DNA of 34,479 nucleotides from Sphaerosporella brunnea (lineage: Eukaryota > Ascomycota > Pezizomycetes > Pezizales > Pyronemataceae), in contig VXIS01000422.1 of the NCBI GenBank assembly GCA_008704415.1, positions 1 through 34,479 on the forward strand, read 5' to 3'. The stretch's first letter is position 1, and each line of letters begins with the position of its first letter. The position numbers and the translations under genes are program-made. Below the pieces are notes generated by a model. That model did not search any database and had not been told where the DNA came from. It saw only the letters and a program-made list of their open reading frames with translations. Below are positions 11,251 to 21,057 of the stretch, piece by piece.

Positions 11251-13095
11251 ATGGTTCACGCTATGCCAGAGATCGATTACATCTTTGCCCTGGGCATGGT
11301 CTTCGCGTTCTTGGTAATTGGATCATGATTGTCGATACTCGGTCACATTTCCTGACTCGGGACGATAGGACGCGTGGAACATCGGTGCAAACGATGTCGC
11401 TAACTCCTTCGCTACTTCGGTGTCTTCCCGATCTCTTACCATGGTTCAAGCCATGATGGTCGCCACTGTCATGGAGTTTGTTGGTGCTCTCACTGTCGGT
11501 GCCCGTGTGTCGGATACCATTCGTACGAAGATTGTTTCCCCCAACGCTTTCGTTAATGAGCCTGTAAGCGATTCTATATCCCCCCCAAGGTGAGGGAGGC
11601 TCAGTGCTAAAACACGGATCAGGGTGTTCTCGCTCTCGGTATGCTTTGCGCTTTGATCGGTTCCTCGACCTGGCTCACGATTGCCACTACTATCGGTCTG
11701 CCTGTTTCCACTACCCACTGCATCACTGGTGGTATAATCGGCATGGGAATTGCGACTGTTGGTGTCAACGGTGTCTCTTGGAGCTGGAAGTCGAAGGGAG
11801 TTGCCCAGATTGTCGCCTCGTGGGTCATTGCTCCGGCCATCGCTGGAGGTTTTGCCGCCATTATCTTCCTTGTCACCAAGTACGGAGTTCTGAAGCGCCC
11901 CAATCCCCTCAAGGCCGGTTTCTTCATGGTCCCGATCTACTTCGGCATTACTTCCAGTATCTTGACCATGTTGATCGTCTGGAAGGGAGCTGCTTCCCTC
12001 AACCTTAGTAACTGGAACGCGGCCCAAATCTGCGGTACCATCTTCGGTGTTTCCGGCACTGTCGTTCTCATTGTTGTTACCTTCTTCCTTCCCTGGTTGT
12101 ACCGCAAGCTCGCCATGGACGATTGGACCATCAAATGGTACGACCTCTTCTACGGCCCTCTCCTCCTCAAGCGCGGCCCCGTCCCCGACCCGCCCGCGGG
12201 AGTCAATGTCCAGATCGTTCAGGACTACTACCGCGGTCACGCCACCCGTGAGGATCTCGAGCGTGCTCAGATCGCCGAGAGCACCATCCAGGACATGGAG
12301 CACTTCAAGGCGCAGAAGGAGGTTCTTGACAACGGTTCCCCCGACGACATTGAGGCTCTCAAGAAGGAGGCGCAGAGCAAGACTCTCGAGGATGTCGAGA
12401 GGGATGATGCCGGTGCCTGGTGGGAGCCCAGGAACCTTCCCAGTACCCTGTGGCGCGCGTTCATGCACGGAGTGAGCAAGGACATCGTTGAGGAGCAAAA
12501 GCGCTCTGGCGGTCTTTCCGGTGACATCCTCGACATGCACGCTCGTGCCGCCCACTTCGACAACAAGACTGAACACCTGTACTCGTTCCTGCAGGTGCTC
12601 ACTGCCGCCACCTCCTCCTTCGCGCACGGTGCCAACGACGTCTCCAACGCCATCGGCCCCCTCTCCACCATCTACCTCGTCTGGAGCACCGGCACCATCG
12701 CCAAGAAGGCTCCCGTCCCGCTTTGGGTCTTGGCCTACGGTGGTGCCGCCATCGTCATCGGTCTGTGGACTTACGGCTACAACATCATGCGCAACCTCGG
12801 TAACCGCCTCACGCTGATGTCGCCCACCCGCGGTTTCTCGATGGAGCTCGGCTCCGCCGTCACCGTCGTCATGGCCACCCGTCTTTCCCTCCCCGTCTCT
12901 ACCACCCAGTGCATCGTCGGTGCCACCATGGGTGTCGCTTTCTGCAACGGTGATTTCCGCGCCCTGAACTGGCGCATGGTCGCGTGGTGCTACCTCGGTT
13001 GGGTGCTCACCCTGCCCATCGCTGGCATCATCGCCGGCAGCTTGATGGGTATCATCATCAACGCACCGCAGTGGTCTGGCGCCGCACATGCTTAA
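11251..13095 (+). CDS. pho-4: PHO4-type sodium/phosphate symporter
   Basis: This is a high-affinity phosphate permease of the PHO-4/Pho89 (PiT) family, which imports inorganic phosphate with sodium across the plasma membrane. I read three exons: 11251-11313, 11369-11563 and 11623-13095, giving 576 residues, close to the family length of about 580-600. Introns of 55 and 59 nt have GTAATT...CTGAC...TAG and GTAAGC...GCTAA...CAG. The duplicated PiT signatures are clear: GANDVANSFATS near residue 27 and GANDVSNAIGPL near 420, plus PVSTTHC near 112 and PVSTTQC near 509. Two hydrophobic halves surround a charged cytoplasmic loop (about 230-400) rich in Glu and Lys. The start gives MVHAMPEIDYIF just before the first signature. 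Codon usage is C-ending and biased, suggesting good expression. In this family transcription rises on phosphate starvation through NUC-1/Pho4; that is inferred here. The symbol is by homology. Confidence 0.95.
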
Positions 13096-13411
13096 TTAAA
13101 TTCAAGCGCTAGTCAAACACGTTGTACATTCATAATTTTCTTTTCTTTTTTTTTTTTTTCGTGGTCCTGCTTTCATAGAGAGGAATGTATTTCGTGCGTG
13201 CGGATGTAGCAGTGGAGAATGCATCTGCTTTCTTTTATATACTTTTTTTTTTTCTCGTTCGATTTCTTTCTTACTACGGGGCTGGCTCAGGTCGGAGTGT
13301 TGTCTTTGGGACCTCGAGCGGGAATGCGTATCATGAATAACAAAATCAATGTGGCTGGTTTTTACGACTCGTTGCCCTTCGCTGGTGAATCCAAAGCCAA
13401 GTTTTTCCCTG
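13096..13411. other. 3' flank of the phosphate permease gene
   Basis: AT-rich sequence with several T runs (13141-13160 and 13244-13253) follows the stop codon and fits a 3' untranslated region. No separate gene was seen. It ends where the inverted terminus of the mariner relic begins. Confidence 0.5.
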
Positions 13412-13443
13412 CACTTGGGTGACGACATGCGCCCGGTTACCGA
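13412..13443 (+). repeat. left terminal inverted repeat of mariner relic
   Basis: This end aligns with the reverse complement of 14440-14471 as CANTNGGGTGAYGA followed by CCGGTT, with scattered mismatches and a one-base offset in the middle. Confidence 0.65.
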
Positions 13444-13527
13444 CGAGAAAATAATCAATAACAGATCGCCAGAACGCCGGGGAAAACAAACACCCAGCGA
13501 CGTGATGGAGGGTTTATTTACAAGCGC

Positions 13528-14330
13528 TCAAATCTTTGTAGCCCCTCCCTTCGCCTCCAGTGCGGCTTTTGCCCGGCTAGCCATACTATCTGTGATACCG
13601 TCCACCTTGTCCCAATCAAGCTCCTCCCACGACCGCTGTGCCAGCTCTATGAACTCCTCCTCAGTGTGGGCGCGAGTAGAGGGGTTGCTCATCTTCGAAT
13701 CAATCTTGGCGTCAAGGGGCGGCCAGACATTCTCGATAGGGCTGAGGTCAGGGGAACTCGGAGGCCACTCAAGGCGAGTGAGACCGCATGCCTCCGAACC
13801 TGCTGGGTCTGCTTGGACGTATGTATCCTGGCGCCAGCGGCGAGTGCAGAGAAGCGCCCAGAGGTGAAGGTAGCGAGGCTGGAACGCCCTTGAGATACCG
13901 GGTGGACGTCGGACTAATCGTGTACGGCGAACACGACCCGAACTCACAAGCTTCTCGTCGCAGTACACCACTTTCCTCCACTGTTGGACCTCCCACCGCT
14001 TGCGCTTGAGGCACCAGCGGTACCGCTCCTTCATCGTCGTCCCACTCAGCCAGGTCTTTCTCCTGGCACGGCGGCAGTACCAACGCTCGTTGCGTAGTCC
14101 CAGCACCCGGGGTATAACCTGCTCTGCAACGTCGGCCAAAGTCGCAGACGGATTTTGCATAACAACTCTCTTGGCGTGTCGTAGATCCCTCTCGGACATC
14201 TTTTTTTGGCGGCCCGGTTCGCAGGTCTTGTTTGGTGTTCCACTGGCTGGTAGATCCTCTGTGCCTGTGATCGGGACACCCCAGTTTCCTACTCAATTTG
14301 GGCAAAACCCTTGCCAGCTTTTCTTTTAGA
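13528..14330 (-). pseudogene. broken Tc1/mariner (DDE) transposase
   Basis: The main minus-strand frame (14199-13528, 223 codons) contains a Tc3-type helix-turn-helix-like stretch (RHAKRVVMQNPSATLADV), a WxxVVYCDE block holding the first catalytic Asp, and WPPSSPDLSPIENVW, the hallmark block that holds the final acidic residue. The two blocks are only about 73 codons apart, whereas family members have well over 100, and no DNAPxH-type block with the second Asp is visible between them. An internal deletion is the simplest reading. The N-terminal part lies in a different frame near 14279-14200 (VSRSQAQRIYQ), showing a frameshift as well. Cut-and-paste transposition by this protein is not possible as it stands. 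The C-terminal helix-rich tail to the stop at 13528 is intact. Confidence 0.8.
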
Positions 14331-14439
14331 AACTAGATTAATTCTCTCGTCGAGTGTCGCTTCTCTTCTCTTTCCTGTCGTTTTATCGACCGGCGTGGTT
14401 GTGGAGAATTCTGTCGGCCATCTTTTCCCTCTACTTGTG

Positions 14440-14471
14440 ATGCAACCGGTCGGAACCTCATCACCCCACTG
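14440..14471 (-). repeat. right terminal inverted repeat of mariner relic
   Basis: Reading inward on the minus strand it begins CAGTGGGGTGATGAGG, and it pairs with 13412-13443. The next two plus-strand bases are TA, the usual mariner target duplication. Confidence 0.65.
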
Positions 14472-15035
14472 TACTCTAACTACTCGTTAACGGCGGAATT
14501 GTATAAGCGGGGACGTCATATATACGGAGATCATCATTCCCACTTCTACCAACTGCTTCTTTGGCCTCTGGAGTGGAAGGATACGAAACGGCTGAGGTGC
14601 GAGTGAGAGTTTGTGAAGCGTGGTTCGATCGGAGACTGAAATAATGGTGGTAGTGTTTTGGTTAGTGGTGATGGGGGGTAAAGGGAGACGTGGAAACTTG
14701 AGCGCCTCTCCCCCGGACGGTGTCTGGATTGCAAATTTCATCATGAATAGTAGTTCGTTGGTTGGATGGCTTTGGATTCGAGGGTGGGGGTAGAGGAACA
14801 CCGCTTTTGTCTGGGAAAGCGAGATGGATTTGCAGCTTGGTATTAACGGAAGCGGATGTGCTTGTTGCGCTTCATTATGTCAGGCGATTTACGATACCAG
14901 CTTACAGGTACACCCCCCTGATCCGTGCGGGAAATACATTTATTTTAAAGATCCAGATAGAAAAGATAGAAAAGATTTACCTCCACCGCGTCCATATCAC
15001 AACCGTACATGACGGCTTCACGGGAAGGAAGTCAT
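14472..15035. other. intergenic stretch, nothing recognised
   Basis: No gene is apparent. A short open frame at 14824-15012 and a 104-codon minus frame at 14487-14801 have no family features. The part next to 15036 is the likely 3' untranslated region of the small minus-strand gene. Confidence 0.45.
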
Positions 15036-15492
15036 CTACTTCTTGACGCTCCCATCCGCCTCCTTCGTCTCCTTCTGTGCCTGACATGGCCCATCAACCA
15101 TGCGCTCAACCGTGCCCGCAACCCCTCCCTTCGCCGCATCAAACTGGCTCCCAATAATTCCGTCCTTATCGAACGGGCCGCCGACAGCCTGCGGGATCGA
15201 GCCGAGGGTTCCGTCCGCTTCACACAATCAGCACACACACCATTCCACCACTACCGGGGGAATGAAACGCACGGTTGAACTGTCGGCCGATTGCGCCGCT
15301 GGACGAGAACACGGACGGGTTCTCGGGGCTGGTCGACTTCATGGCGCCGACCTTGTCGGCGGCGCGGTGGATCGGGTTTTCTTCGCCGGCGAGCTTGCGG
15401 GAGGCCATTGTGCGGACTGCTGAGGTTTTTTGGAGATTGGCGGCGGTGCGGAGAATCGCAAGTGGTCTTGTTGCGACGCGGATTGAGGACAT
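15036..15492 (-). CDS. small conserved-type protein, putative mitochondrial
   Basis: Two exons, 15273-15492 and 15036-15217, are joined across a 55-nt intron (GTGCGT...GTGCTGAT...AAG) and give 133 residues. The join is persuasive because it restores a repeating Gly-Phe pattern: SSSGAIGRQFN, then PDGTLGSIPQAVGG, then DKDGIIGSQFD. The first 35 residues (MSSIRVATRPLAILRTAANL and on to SAVRTMA) are basic, hydroxylated and free of acids, as in a mitochondrial targeting peptide; a second Met at residue 29 could start a shorter cytosolic form. I have a general impression that short proteins with such glycine-spaced G-x-I-G-x-x-F repeats occur in other filamentous fungi, but I know no function. The C-terminus is charged and Lys-rich. 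No membrane segment is visible. Confidence 0.75.
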
Positions 15493-16171
15493 TTGCTCGA
15501 ATTGGTGATGATGATGTTTCTGAAGGCTCCTACAAGTCGCTTTTTATAGACCCCTTTTCGAAGTGGTGGACGTTGTGGTGACGGAAGAGTTGGTAACGAA
15601 GACGTCATGGCTTTGTTGAGAACCCGCGCTCTCGGAAGTTTGCTGCGCTTCTGGAGTGATGATGGTGGACGTCAATGACTTGGGAGGGCAGAAACTCCGA
15701 TCCAGTCTTTGAGCAACCCCTATGGAGGGGGGCACTCATGAGCTCAGGGTGAGTGGTGACTTTACCATTGCCCAGTAAAATCTACAGCCTCTACGTTACG
15801 CCCATTATTTACACCCAAGGCATCACTATCCACGGAGTCTACCTAGGAGAAGGGGAAGGCGCGGGGTAAGACGGCCCAAGGAAACAACCTGCGAACGGTT
15901 CCGAGTCACATGTGGTGAGTTGACACTTTCCCCGCAGCCGAAGTAGTTATAACATGTGGCCCCGCGGGTTCGAGTTTCCCGTGCATGACATGGTTTTCGG
16001 GGCGGACATGTACTTTAGTACCATCAGTGTTCGGTCGCATATGGTGCATGCAGTCAAGAACCTGGGTGTAAGAAGATACCACTTGCAACCGGTCGCGCTA
16101 AGATATGAGTACAGCAACAGCCGACCCCATCAAATTTTCCCCTCAGAAACCAAAACCCGTCGATCCCGAGC
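15493..16171. other. intergenic stretch upstream of the small gene
   Basis: This holds the presumed promoter of the minus-strand gene at 15036-15492 and otherwise no recognisable gene. Two copies of ACATGTGG occur at about 15908 and 15952. A short frame starting at 16106 (MSTATADPIKFS) is discussed with the tandem repeat that follows. Confidence 0.4.
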
Positions 16172-16185
16172 ATGGCAACAGCCGA

Positions 16186-16245
16186 CCTCACCAAATTCGC
16201 CACCCGCTGCTTCCACCTCACCAAATTCGCCGCCCGCTACCTCCA
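16186..16245 (+). repeat. tandem 30-bp repeat in a short open frame
   Basis: Two 30-base units beginning CCTCACCAAATTCGCC lie head to tail and differ at three positions. In the frame that starts at the ATG at 16172 they read LTKFATRCFH then LTKFAARYLH, so the duplication keeps frame. The frame stops after 40 codons and overlaps the 3' end of the transposase-like gene on the other strand. A related phrase (AACAGCCGACC followed by CA and CAAATT) also occurs at about 16113. These may be remains of a gene N-terminus. Confidence 0.7.
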
Positions 16246-16269
16246 CCTCTCCTTTTGCCCATGCACTAT

Positions 16270-18638
16270 TCAGGTGTGTGGAACTCGCCGGTGACTTGTG
16301 TAAACACGATCTTTATAGCCTGCGCTACCAAAGGCATGGCCCTCCCGGTAGGCCTAGTGCAGCAGTTAATAGGGAGCGCTGACGGGGGGGCGCTGGCAAA
16401 GAAAGTGATTACCTGCATTATGCGCTGCGTCCGGTTCCAAAACTTCCAGATCAATAAATCTGGAACGGACTCCAAAGCCTTCGGAACCACATCATGGAGA
16501 CCAGCCAGTGTGTAGGTGCAGTGCTTACGAGTATAGCACTTTGCAGCGCCCCAATAATACTCTATCCAATTTAGTTCGCAGTGAAACTTTGGATAGAACA
16601 CTGCTATATGTCCTGCACGCTCAACAGCCTCCTCAAGGCGGCTTTTTTGCGCCAAAAAATCAGGCTGCGAAGAAAGAACCGCGCGAGCACAGCACCTACA
16701 GTAATAAAGTTAGTGCTTGCTCATTTAATTAGCAATGAAGGGGTAAAACCGTCGTCCATCTGTCGGACGGATGCACTCAGGATTGAGGACCCGCTTCGAC
16801 TTTCCACCAGGCTTTGGATTGGGGATAGTGCACTGAATATGTAACCCTTCAGCAGGCCACAATCCTCGCTCTCGTAGAATAGTTTCCATGCCTTTTTGGA
16901 TTCCGTTACTATGCTGCATCTTTTGAGGGCGATTGGTTCGGGGGTTAAATCCATCGCGCAGTCGAGCCTGCTCTCCTCCAGGACCCAAGTTTAGTTTCTC
17001 CACACGTAATGCTGACTCGTCGTATGCTGCATGATTTGTGGCGTTGTCAAACAGAAAAACTGCTTGGTAATTAGGGTAGCGCTTCTCAAACAGTGGTATG
17101 GTAAGTGTTTCAAGTTGCTTAAGCATCCTGTCACAAGTCCAATAGCCATCTTTACCAAAGTCCAACAGTTCTGTACACTCTCGGAAGGGGTCTCCATCTG
17201 GTTCCACAGGTAAATCATCTTCTGGAGTATCCGCAGGAAGCTTAAGGTTTCCATCGCCTGGTGTTACAAACTCTGAGGTCATTAAGCCTTGACCTCGACC
17301 TTTGTTGAAGAAAGGAATATGTTCTTCATGTATCCACCCTTTATGCGGTCCATCAGTAGAATTGAACGAGCATTCGTCATGTGTGCATGGCATCCGAGGT
17401 CGTACTCCAGGAGGTAAGGATGTAGGATCTGGCTCTCGCAGAACTAGGTGCTCAGACCTGGTCGCTGTTGCTGCTTGCAGCTCCCACTTGACAAAGGTAG
17501 GTTCAAGTTCGGCCATTCGTGGTAGGAAAATCTCATTTCGGTACCGCACTACATCCTCCCGTTCATGGCCATCTTTATAAACACCTTTTCGGATGTCACT
17601 CCACTTATAGTTGCATCGGTGGAACCATTCAGTGGCGGTACGCTCTGCAAGAGATCTGTCCTGCAGCTCAGGTATGTTGCATTGACGCCAGTACGCTGTG
17701 ACTGCCTTAGAAAGACCCAAGGAATTGGCATTCCTGCCTGCACTGTGAATGTACTCCATCATAGCTTCACGGGTCCCTGGATCCTCCAGCATACACAGTG
17801 TTTTCGCATGGCGTCCTTGTTTGCTGAGTGGGATTGTACCTTTTATGATCCATTCACGCTCATGCTGAATAAGACGTTCTGCCGCCGTTTTACCACGATG
17901 GTAGCCACCAACAATAGAGAGAGCAACTTCCAACCGTGTTGTATCTCTACGACCAAGGTAGCTACCACACACTATCTGGCGTATCTGGCGATAGCACATT
18001 TGTAAAACCTGTTCGTGCCAGTGTCGATCTTGTCGTCCAGGTGGACTTTGACGTTTAGAATGTAGTATTTTTTCCATGCGGTTCGCACCTACAGTATTAC
18101 CATTAGCCTTTTCTACCGCTCAAGGCTTCGACAGCTTACCATCTTTGAGCAACACTATTTTTTCAGGGTTTGGAACTTGAGGCCATTTTGGTAGCCATGC
18201 TTTTGCATCTTCTAACGTTGGAGCACCTGCCACTTGTGCTTCGAGTTGCGTTGGCTCAAAGCTTAAAGGTTGCGTAGGCCTGGAGCCTGATAGTTGCGCA
18301 GGCTCGGGGCATGGCTCGGAGCCTGAAGGTTGCGCGGGCCGGGTATATACCCCGGAGCTTGGAGGTTGCATAGGCCCGGGGCCTGGAGATTTGACTGACT
18401 CGGCGTCTAGCAGCTGTTTCTCCAACCGCCACTTTGTCCACCTTGATGTGCCTCCCAGACGTCCTGTTGGTTCTTCCCCACGGAAGTCGCTCTCACTTTC
18501 CGGCGTTGGTGGAAGTTTATTTCTGCCGCGCTTTTCCAGCGGTGCTTTTGCGAGAGCGTTTAGTTGCTGAATCTTTTTTTTAGAGGGTCGGGGCATTTTA
18601 TTGTGGTTGGTCGCGGTCAGATTGTCGCAGATTGCCAT
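16270..18638 (-). CDS. DDE transposase-like protein, apparently intact, four exons
   Basis: Exons 18140-18638, 16750-18088, 16413-16695 and 16270-16353 join into 734 codons with no internal stop. Introns are 51, 54 and 59 nt, with acceptors CTGTAG, CTGTAG and CACTAG and branch-like CTAAT, CACTAAC and TATTAAC. Each join keeps phase and restores family text: KDG-ANRMEK, GRR-CCARAVL, RIMQ-AYREGH. The protein has a Lys-rich start, a Pro/Ser-rich linker (about 60-140), a helical DNA-binding-like region, and three catalytic-type blocks: THDECSF with Asp near residue 403, FLFDNATNH with Asp near 514, and FYPKFHCELNWIEYYWG with Glu near 657. The block order and the HDE, DNxxNH and CELNxIE signatures match a large family of DDE proteins repeated in ascomycete and basidiomycete genomes, related in fold to IS630/Tc1 enzymes. 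A second ATG at 18596 (MPRPSKKK) could be the true start. I found no terminal inverted repeats, so mobility is unproven. Confidence 0.85.
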
Positions 18639-18678
18639 GACGTACTAGTGCTGGACCCTTGATATACTGTTGCAACCT

Positions 18679-18705
18679 CCCATAAAATCCCATAAAATCC
18701 CATAC
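18679..18705. repeat. short direct repeats (CATAAAATCC)
   Basis: Two perfect 10-base units and a diverged third stand directly upstream of the transposase-like gene. They could be part of an element end or just promoter DNA. Confidence 0.8.
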
Positions 18706-19057
18706 AAAATGCTCGCGCGACATGCCTTTCAACTTTTCACAAAACTCTCGGCAAGCGCCGAAAAAATCGGAGCATGAAAGTTCATCGCCAGGTTAACAAT
18801 CCTCCGATTTTATTTTTCCGGACCGGGCCATTCTCATCCCCCTGAAAAGGTCCAAATGTGACCCCGGGTTCTTGACTGCATGCACCATACCAGGCGAGCG
18901 CCGTGATTAGTCAGACCATCCATCCATTGCTCATTACTCGGATGCAGAGTGATCCACCATGCCCGCATCGGATCACCACCAAAAGCAGCGTAGAACGGTT
19001 GGTTGGCTATGCAAGGGTTCACCCATGCCACCCACCGCGACAACCATCAACGTTCAC

Positions 19058-19083
19058 CATCATCATCATCATCATCATCATCA
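19058..19083. repeat. CAT trinucleotide microsatellite
   Basis: Eight uninterrupted CAT units plus a partial copy lie in non-coding sequence. Confidence 0.9.
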
Positions 19084-19661
19084 CTAACTGCATGCTGCTG
19101 CAACGTCAACACCTACATAACCTGCCGCGAGAACGAAGCCGAAGCACTCTCAATTGCAGCAATAAGATGAATGAATGCACAAGATGCTCTGCACTTCTCG
19201 CGACATCTCTCTCCGCTTTTCCGCGTGATGACGCAGCCAATAAATAGTGACATGTGTTAGCGGCGGGAGAACACTTCACCAACCACTCGCCAGCGCGCGC
19301 GCGGGGCTCCCAGCACATCATCTCGCGATCACCAACGCCCTTCCGGTGTGTCGCTAGCTCATAGGCTGGATCCATCTGCAACCTGCCAACGTGATACCCT
19401 TTAAAGCCCACCTTATCGCGCGCAAGAGAAGCAGGAGCAGAAGAAGAGGAAGGCGAGTGGTTGGGATGCGATATAAGTACCGCGACCGCCCACTGCTGCC
19501 TCACACACACGAGGATGCGACCGGATCGAATCCAAGCTCGCCCGGAGCTCGAGACGGAGAGAGAGAGAGAGCTTCGATTTTCTTTTTGATTTTTTTTTAC
19601 TTTTGCCGTGTGTGTGGGCTGCCGCTGCTGCTGCGCTGTCAATTTAATATAGCCGCCAGCA

Positions 19662-21057
19662 ATGATTTACCACCCCCTCCTCCTGCGCCAGCGGCGGAAT
19701 ACACTCAGCACAGACATCGAGCTGTCTGAGATTTCCTCCTCCTTCATCCCCGGAACCGTCTTCGCCGAAAAACTACCGCGCGCAGCAAACTTCAGCGACC
19801 GGGAGCGCACACCTGCCAGCGCACAGGCGTAAGCATCACCACCACCGCCGCAAAAAGGCTGCCCGTGAAAAAAAATATTGAAACTGATTGAAACGTCTGC
19901 AGCGCCAAACAAGTACAGCTATGGCAAAACGTCTTCATCGCGAACTTCGCCGAGGCCTGGCAGCAGGTGCTGCAGGAATGCGGCGAAATGGGAATGTCGC
20001 AGGAGCAGCACGATCTGTTTGTGGCCAGGATCCGTGCTGTCGTCGACCAGCAGTCCGAGGCCGCGCAAGAAGAAGTGCTGGAGGAATCGGACGAGGAAGA
20101 GGTCTCGCAGAAACACTCGCAGAGCATCCTTGAGGACGAGGAAGAGGTCTCGCGGAAACGCTCGCAGAGTATCCTCGAGGCCGAGAGCAGTTGTGATGAG
20201 GAGGGAGAGGAAGTGGAGGCGGAAGCAGACGCAGACGCAGACGCAGACGCGGACGCAGATGATACGGCGACGATACGGGAGGGAACGGAAATCCCAACCC
20301 CGCCGGCCGCAACGCCTGCGCTTTTGCCAGCGGATGTGGAGGATGGCTGGAGAGGGTATGATCGTACAGAAAGCATTATGGACGGGAGCGAAGGCGCTCG
20401 CCGGTTCGGATGCGCAAGCAATTGCTCCATCCGAACCCTCTCCAGCAAACTGCCGCAGCCTGACGAACTCGAGCCCACCGCCGACGACGACAAGGAGGAG
20501 GAGGATCGTGAGCTGTCGCAGGCAACCGCCTCCGTCTCCGCCTCCGCCTCCCCCAATGTCGACATCCCTGACAGAAACGAATGCCAATCACCAACCCCCG
20601 AGGAGCGTAAATTCTGTGAAGAGCGTGAAATGTATACACCACTCCCTTCTGCGCCCCCCCCCCCCCCCCTTTCTTTCATTCCCGCTTAACCGCACACAGA
20701 AAAATACACGGCATCGTCCCCCGTCGTATCCTCGACCTCGTCGCCGACGTGCACCACCTCGGAAAACTCAACTTCGACCAGCGCGCATACCTGCTAAAAG
20801 AGATCCGGGCCTTAATCGACGAGATAGCGCCGCCACCACCCGACGTGAAGCCGGTGCCGCTGGTGGTGAAACCGATGACGGATGATGGTCAGGATGAGGA
20901 CGAGAGCGAGGAGGGGGCGCATGTGAACGGGTACCAAGCTATGGAAGTCGAAGATGCGGTGCCGATGATGAAGAAGGGGAGGCGCAAGAGGAGAGATAGC
21001 GTCAGAGTGCCCGGGGAGTGGGCATTTTGGTGGAGGAGGAGGGTTTACACTCGCTAG
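19662..21057 (+). CDS. unrecognised acidic protein, probably nuclear
   Basis: Three exons, 19662-19828, 19903-20631 and 20700-21057, give 417 residues. Introns of 74 and 68 nt have GTAAGC...CTGAT...TGCAG and GTATAC...CTTAAC...CACAG; the second contains a long C run. The N-terminal third contains a helical stretch (AKQVQLWQNVFIANFAEAWQ, about 57-76) that looks like a real folded segment. Then comes a long acidic, Ser/Glu-rich region with two near-copies of EEEVSxKxSQSILE and an Ala-Asp hexanucleotide-coded repeat (20229-20256). The third exon restores another helical block (RRILDLVADVHHLGKLNFDQ, about 307-326) and ends with a Lys/Arg cluster (KKGRRKRRDS) typical of a nuclear localisation signal. 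The two separated helical blocks suggest a subunit of a chromatin or kinetochore-like complex, but I do not recognise the family and the role is a guess. Confidence 0.65.

Larger units (their letters stand above)
13412..14471 (-). mobile_element. Tc1/mariner element relic, about 1.06 kb
   Basis: Both ends carry related inverted sequences. The right end, read inward, begins CAGTGGGGTGATGAGG and continues to CCGGTTGC; the left end begins CACTTGGGTGACGACA and continues to CCGGTTAC. Identity is roughly 70-75% over about 30 bases. The right end is followed by TA, the normal mariner target; the left flank reads TG, probably a mutated TA. Inside lies a broken minus-strand transposase. Fungal Tc1/mariner elements are usually longer (about 1.2-1.9 kb), which fits internal loss. 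The element sits in the 3' flank of the permease gene and its transposase faces that gene. Confidence 0.75.
18639..19661. other. intergenic: transposase 5' side and promoter of next gene
   Basis: The left part is the 5' side of the minus-strand transposase-like gene and carries two CATAAAATCC units and a broken third (18681-18705). The right part is the presumed promoter and leader of the plus-strand gene at 19662, with a TATA-like GATATAAG near 19470 and a GA dinucleotide run near 19557-19571. A CAT trinucleotide run lies between. No gene was recognised. Confidence 0.5.

Noticed and set aside
12267..13089. Long open frames on both strands across the phosphate permease
   Set aside because: They are shadows of the biased coding sequence (the 547-codon minus frame is Gly/Asp/Glu-rich with no family features).
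13412..18720. Possible composite element from the mariner relic to the transposase-like gene
   Set aside because: The mariner relic has its own paired ends and the unrelated small gene at 15036-15492 lies between; no shared outer repeats were found.
19058..19083. CAT run as a CRISPR-like or regulatory array
   Set aside because: Simple trinucleotide microsatellite without spacers; CRISPR arrays are not expected in a fungal nuclear genome.
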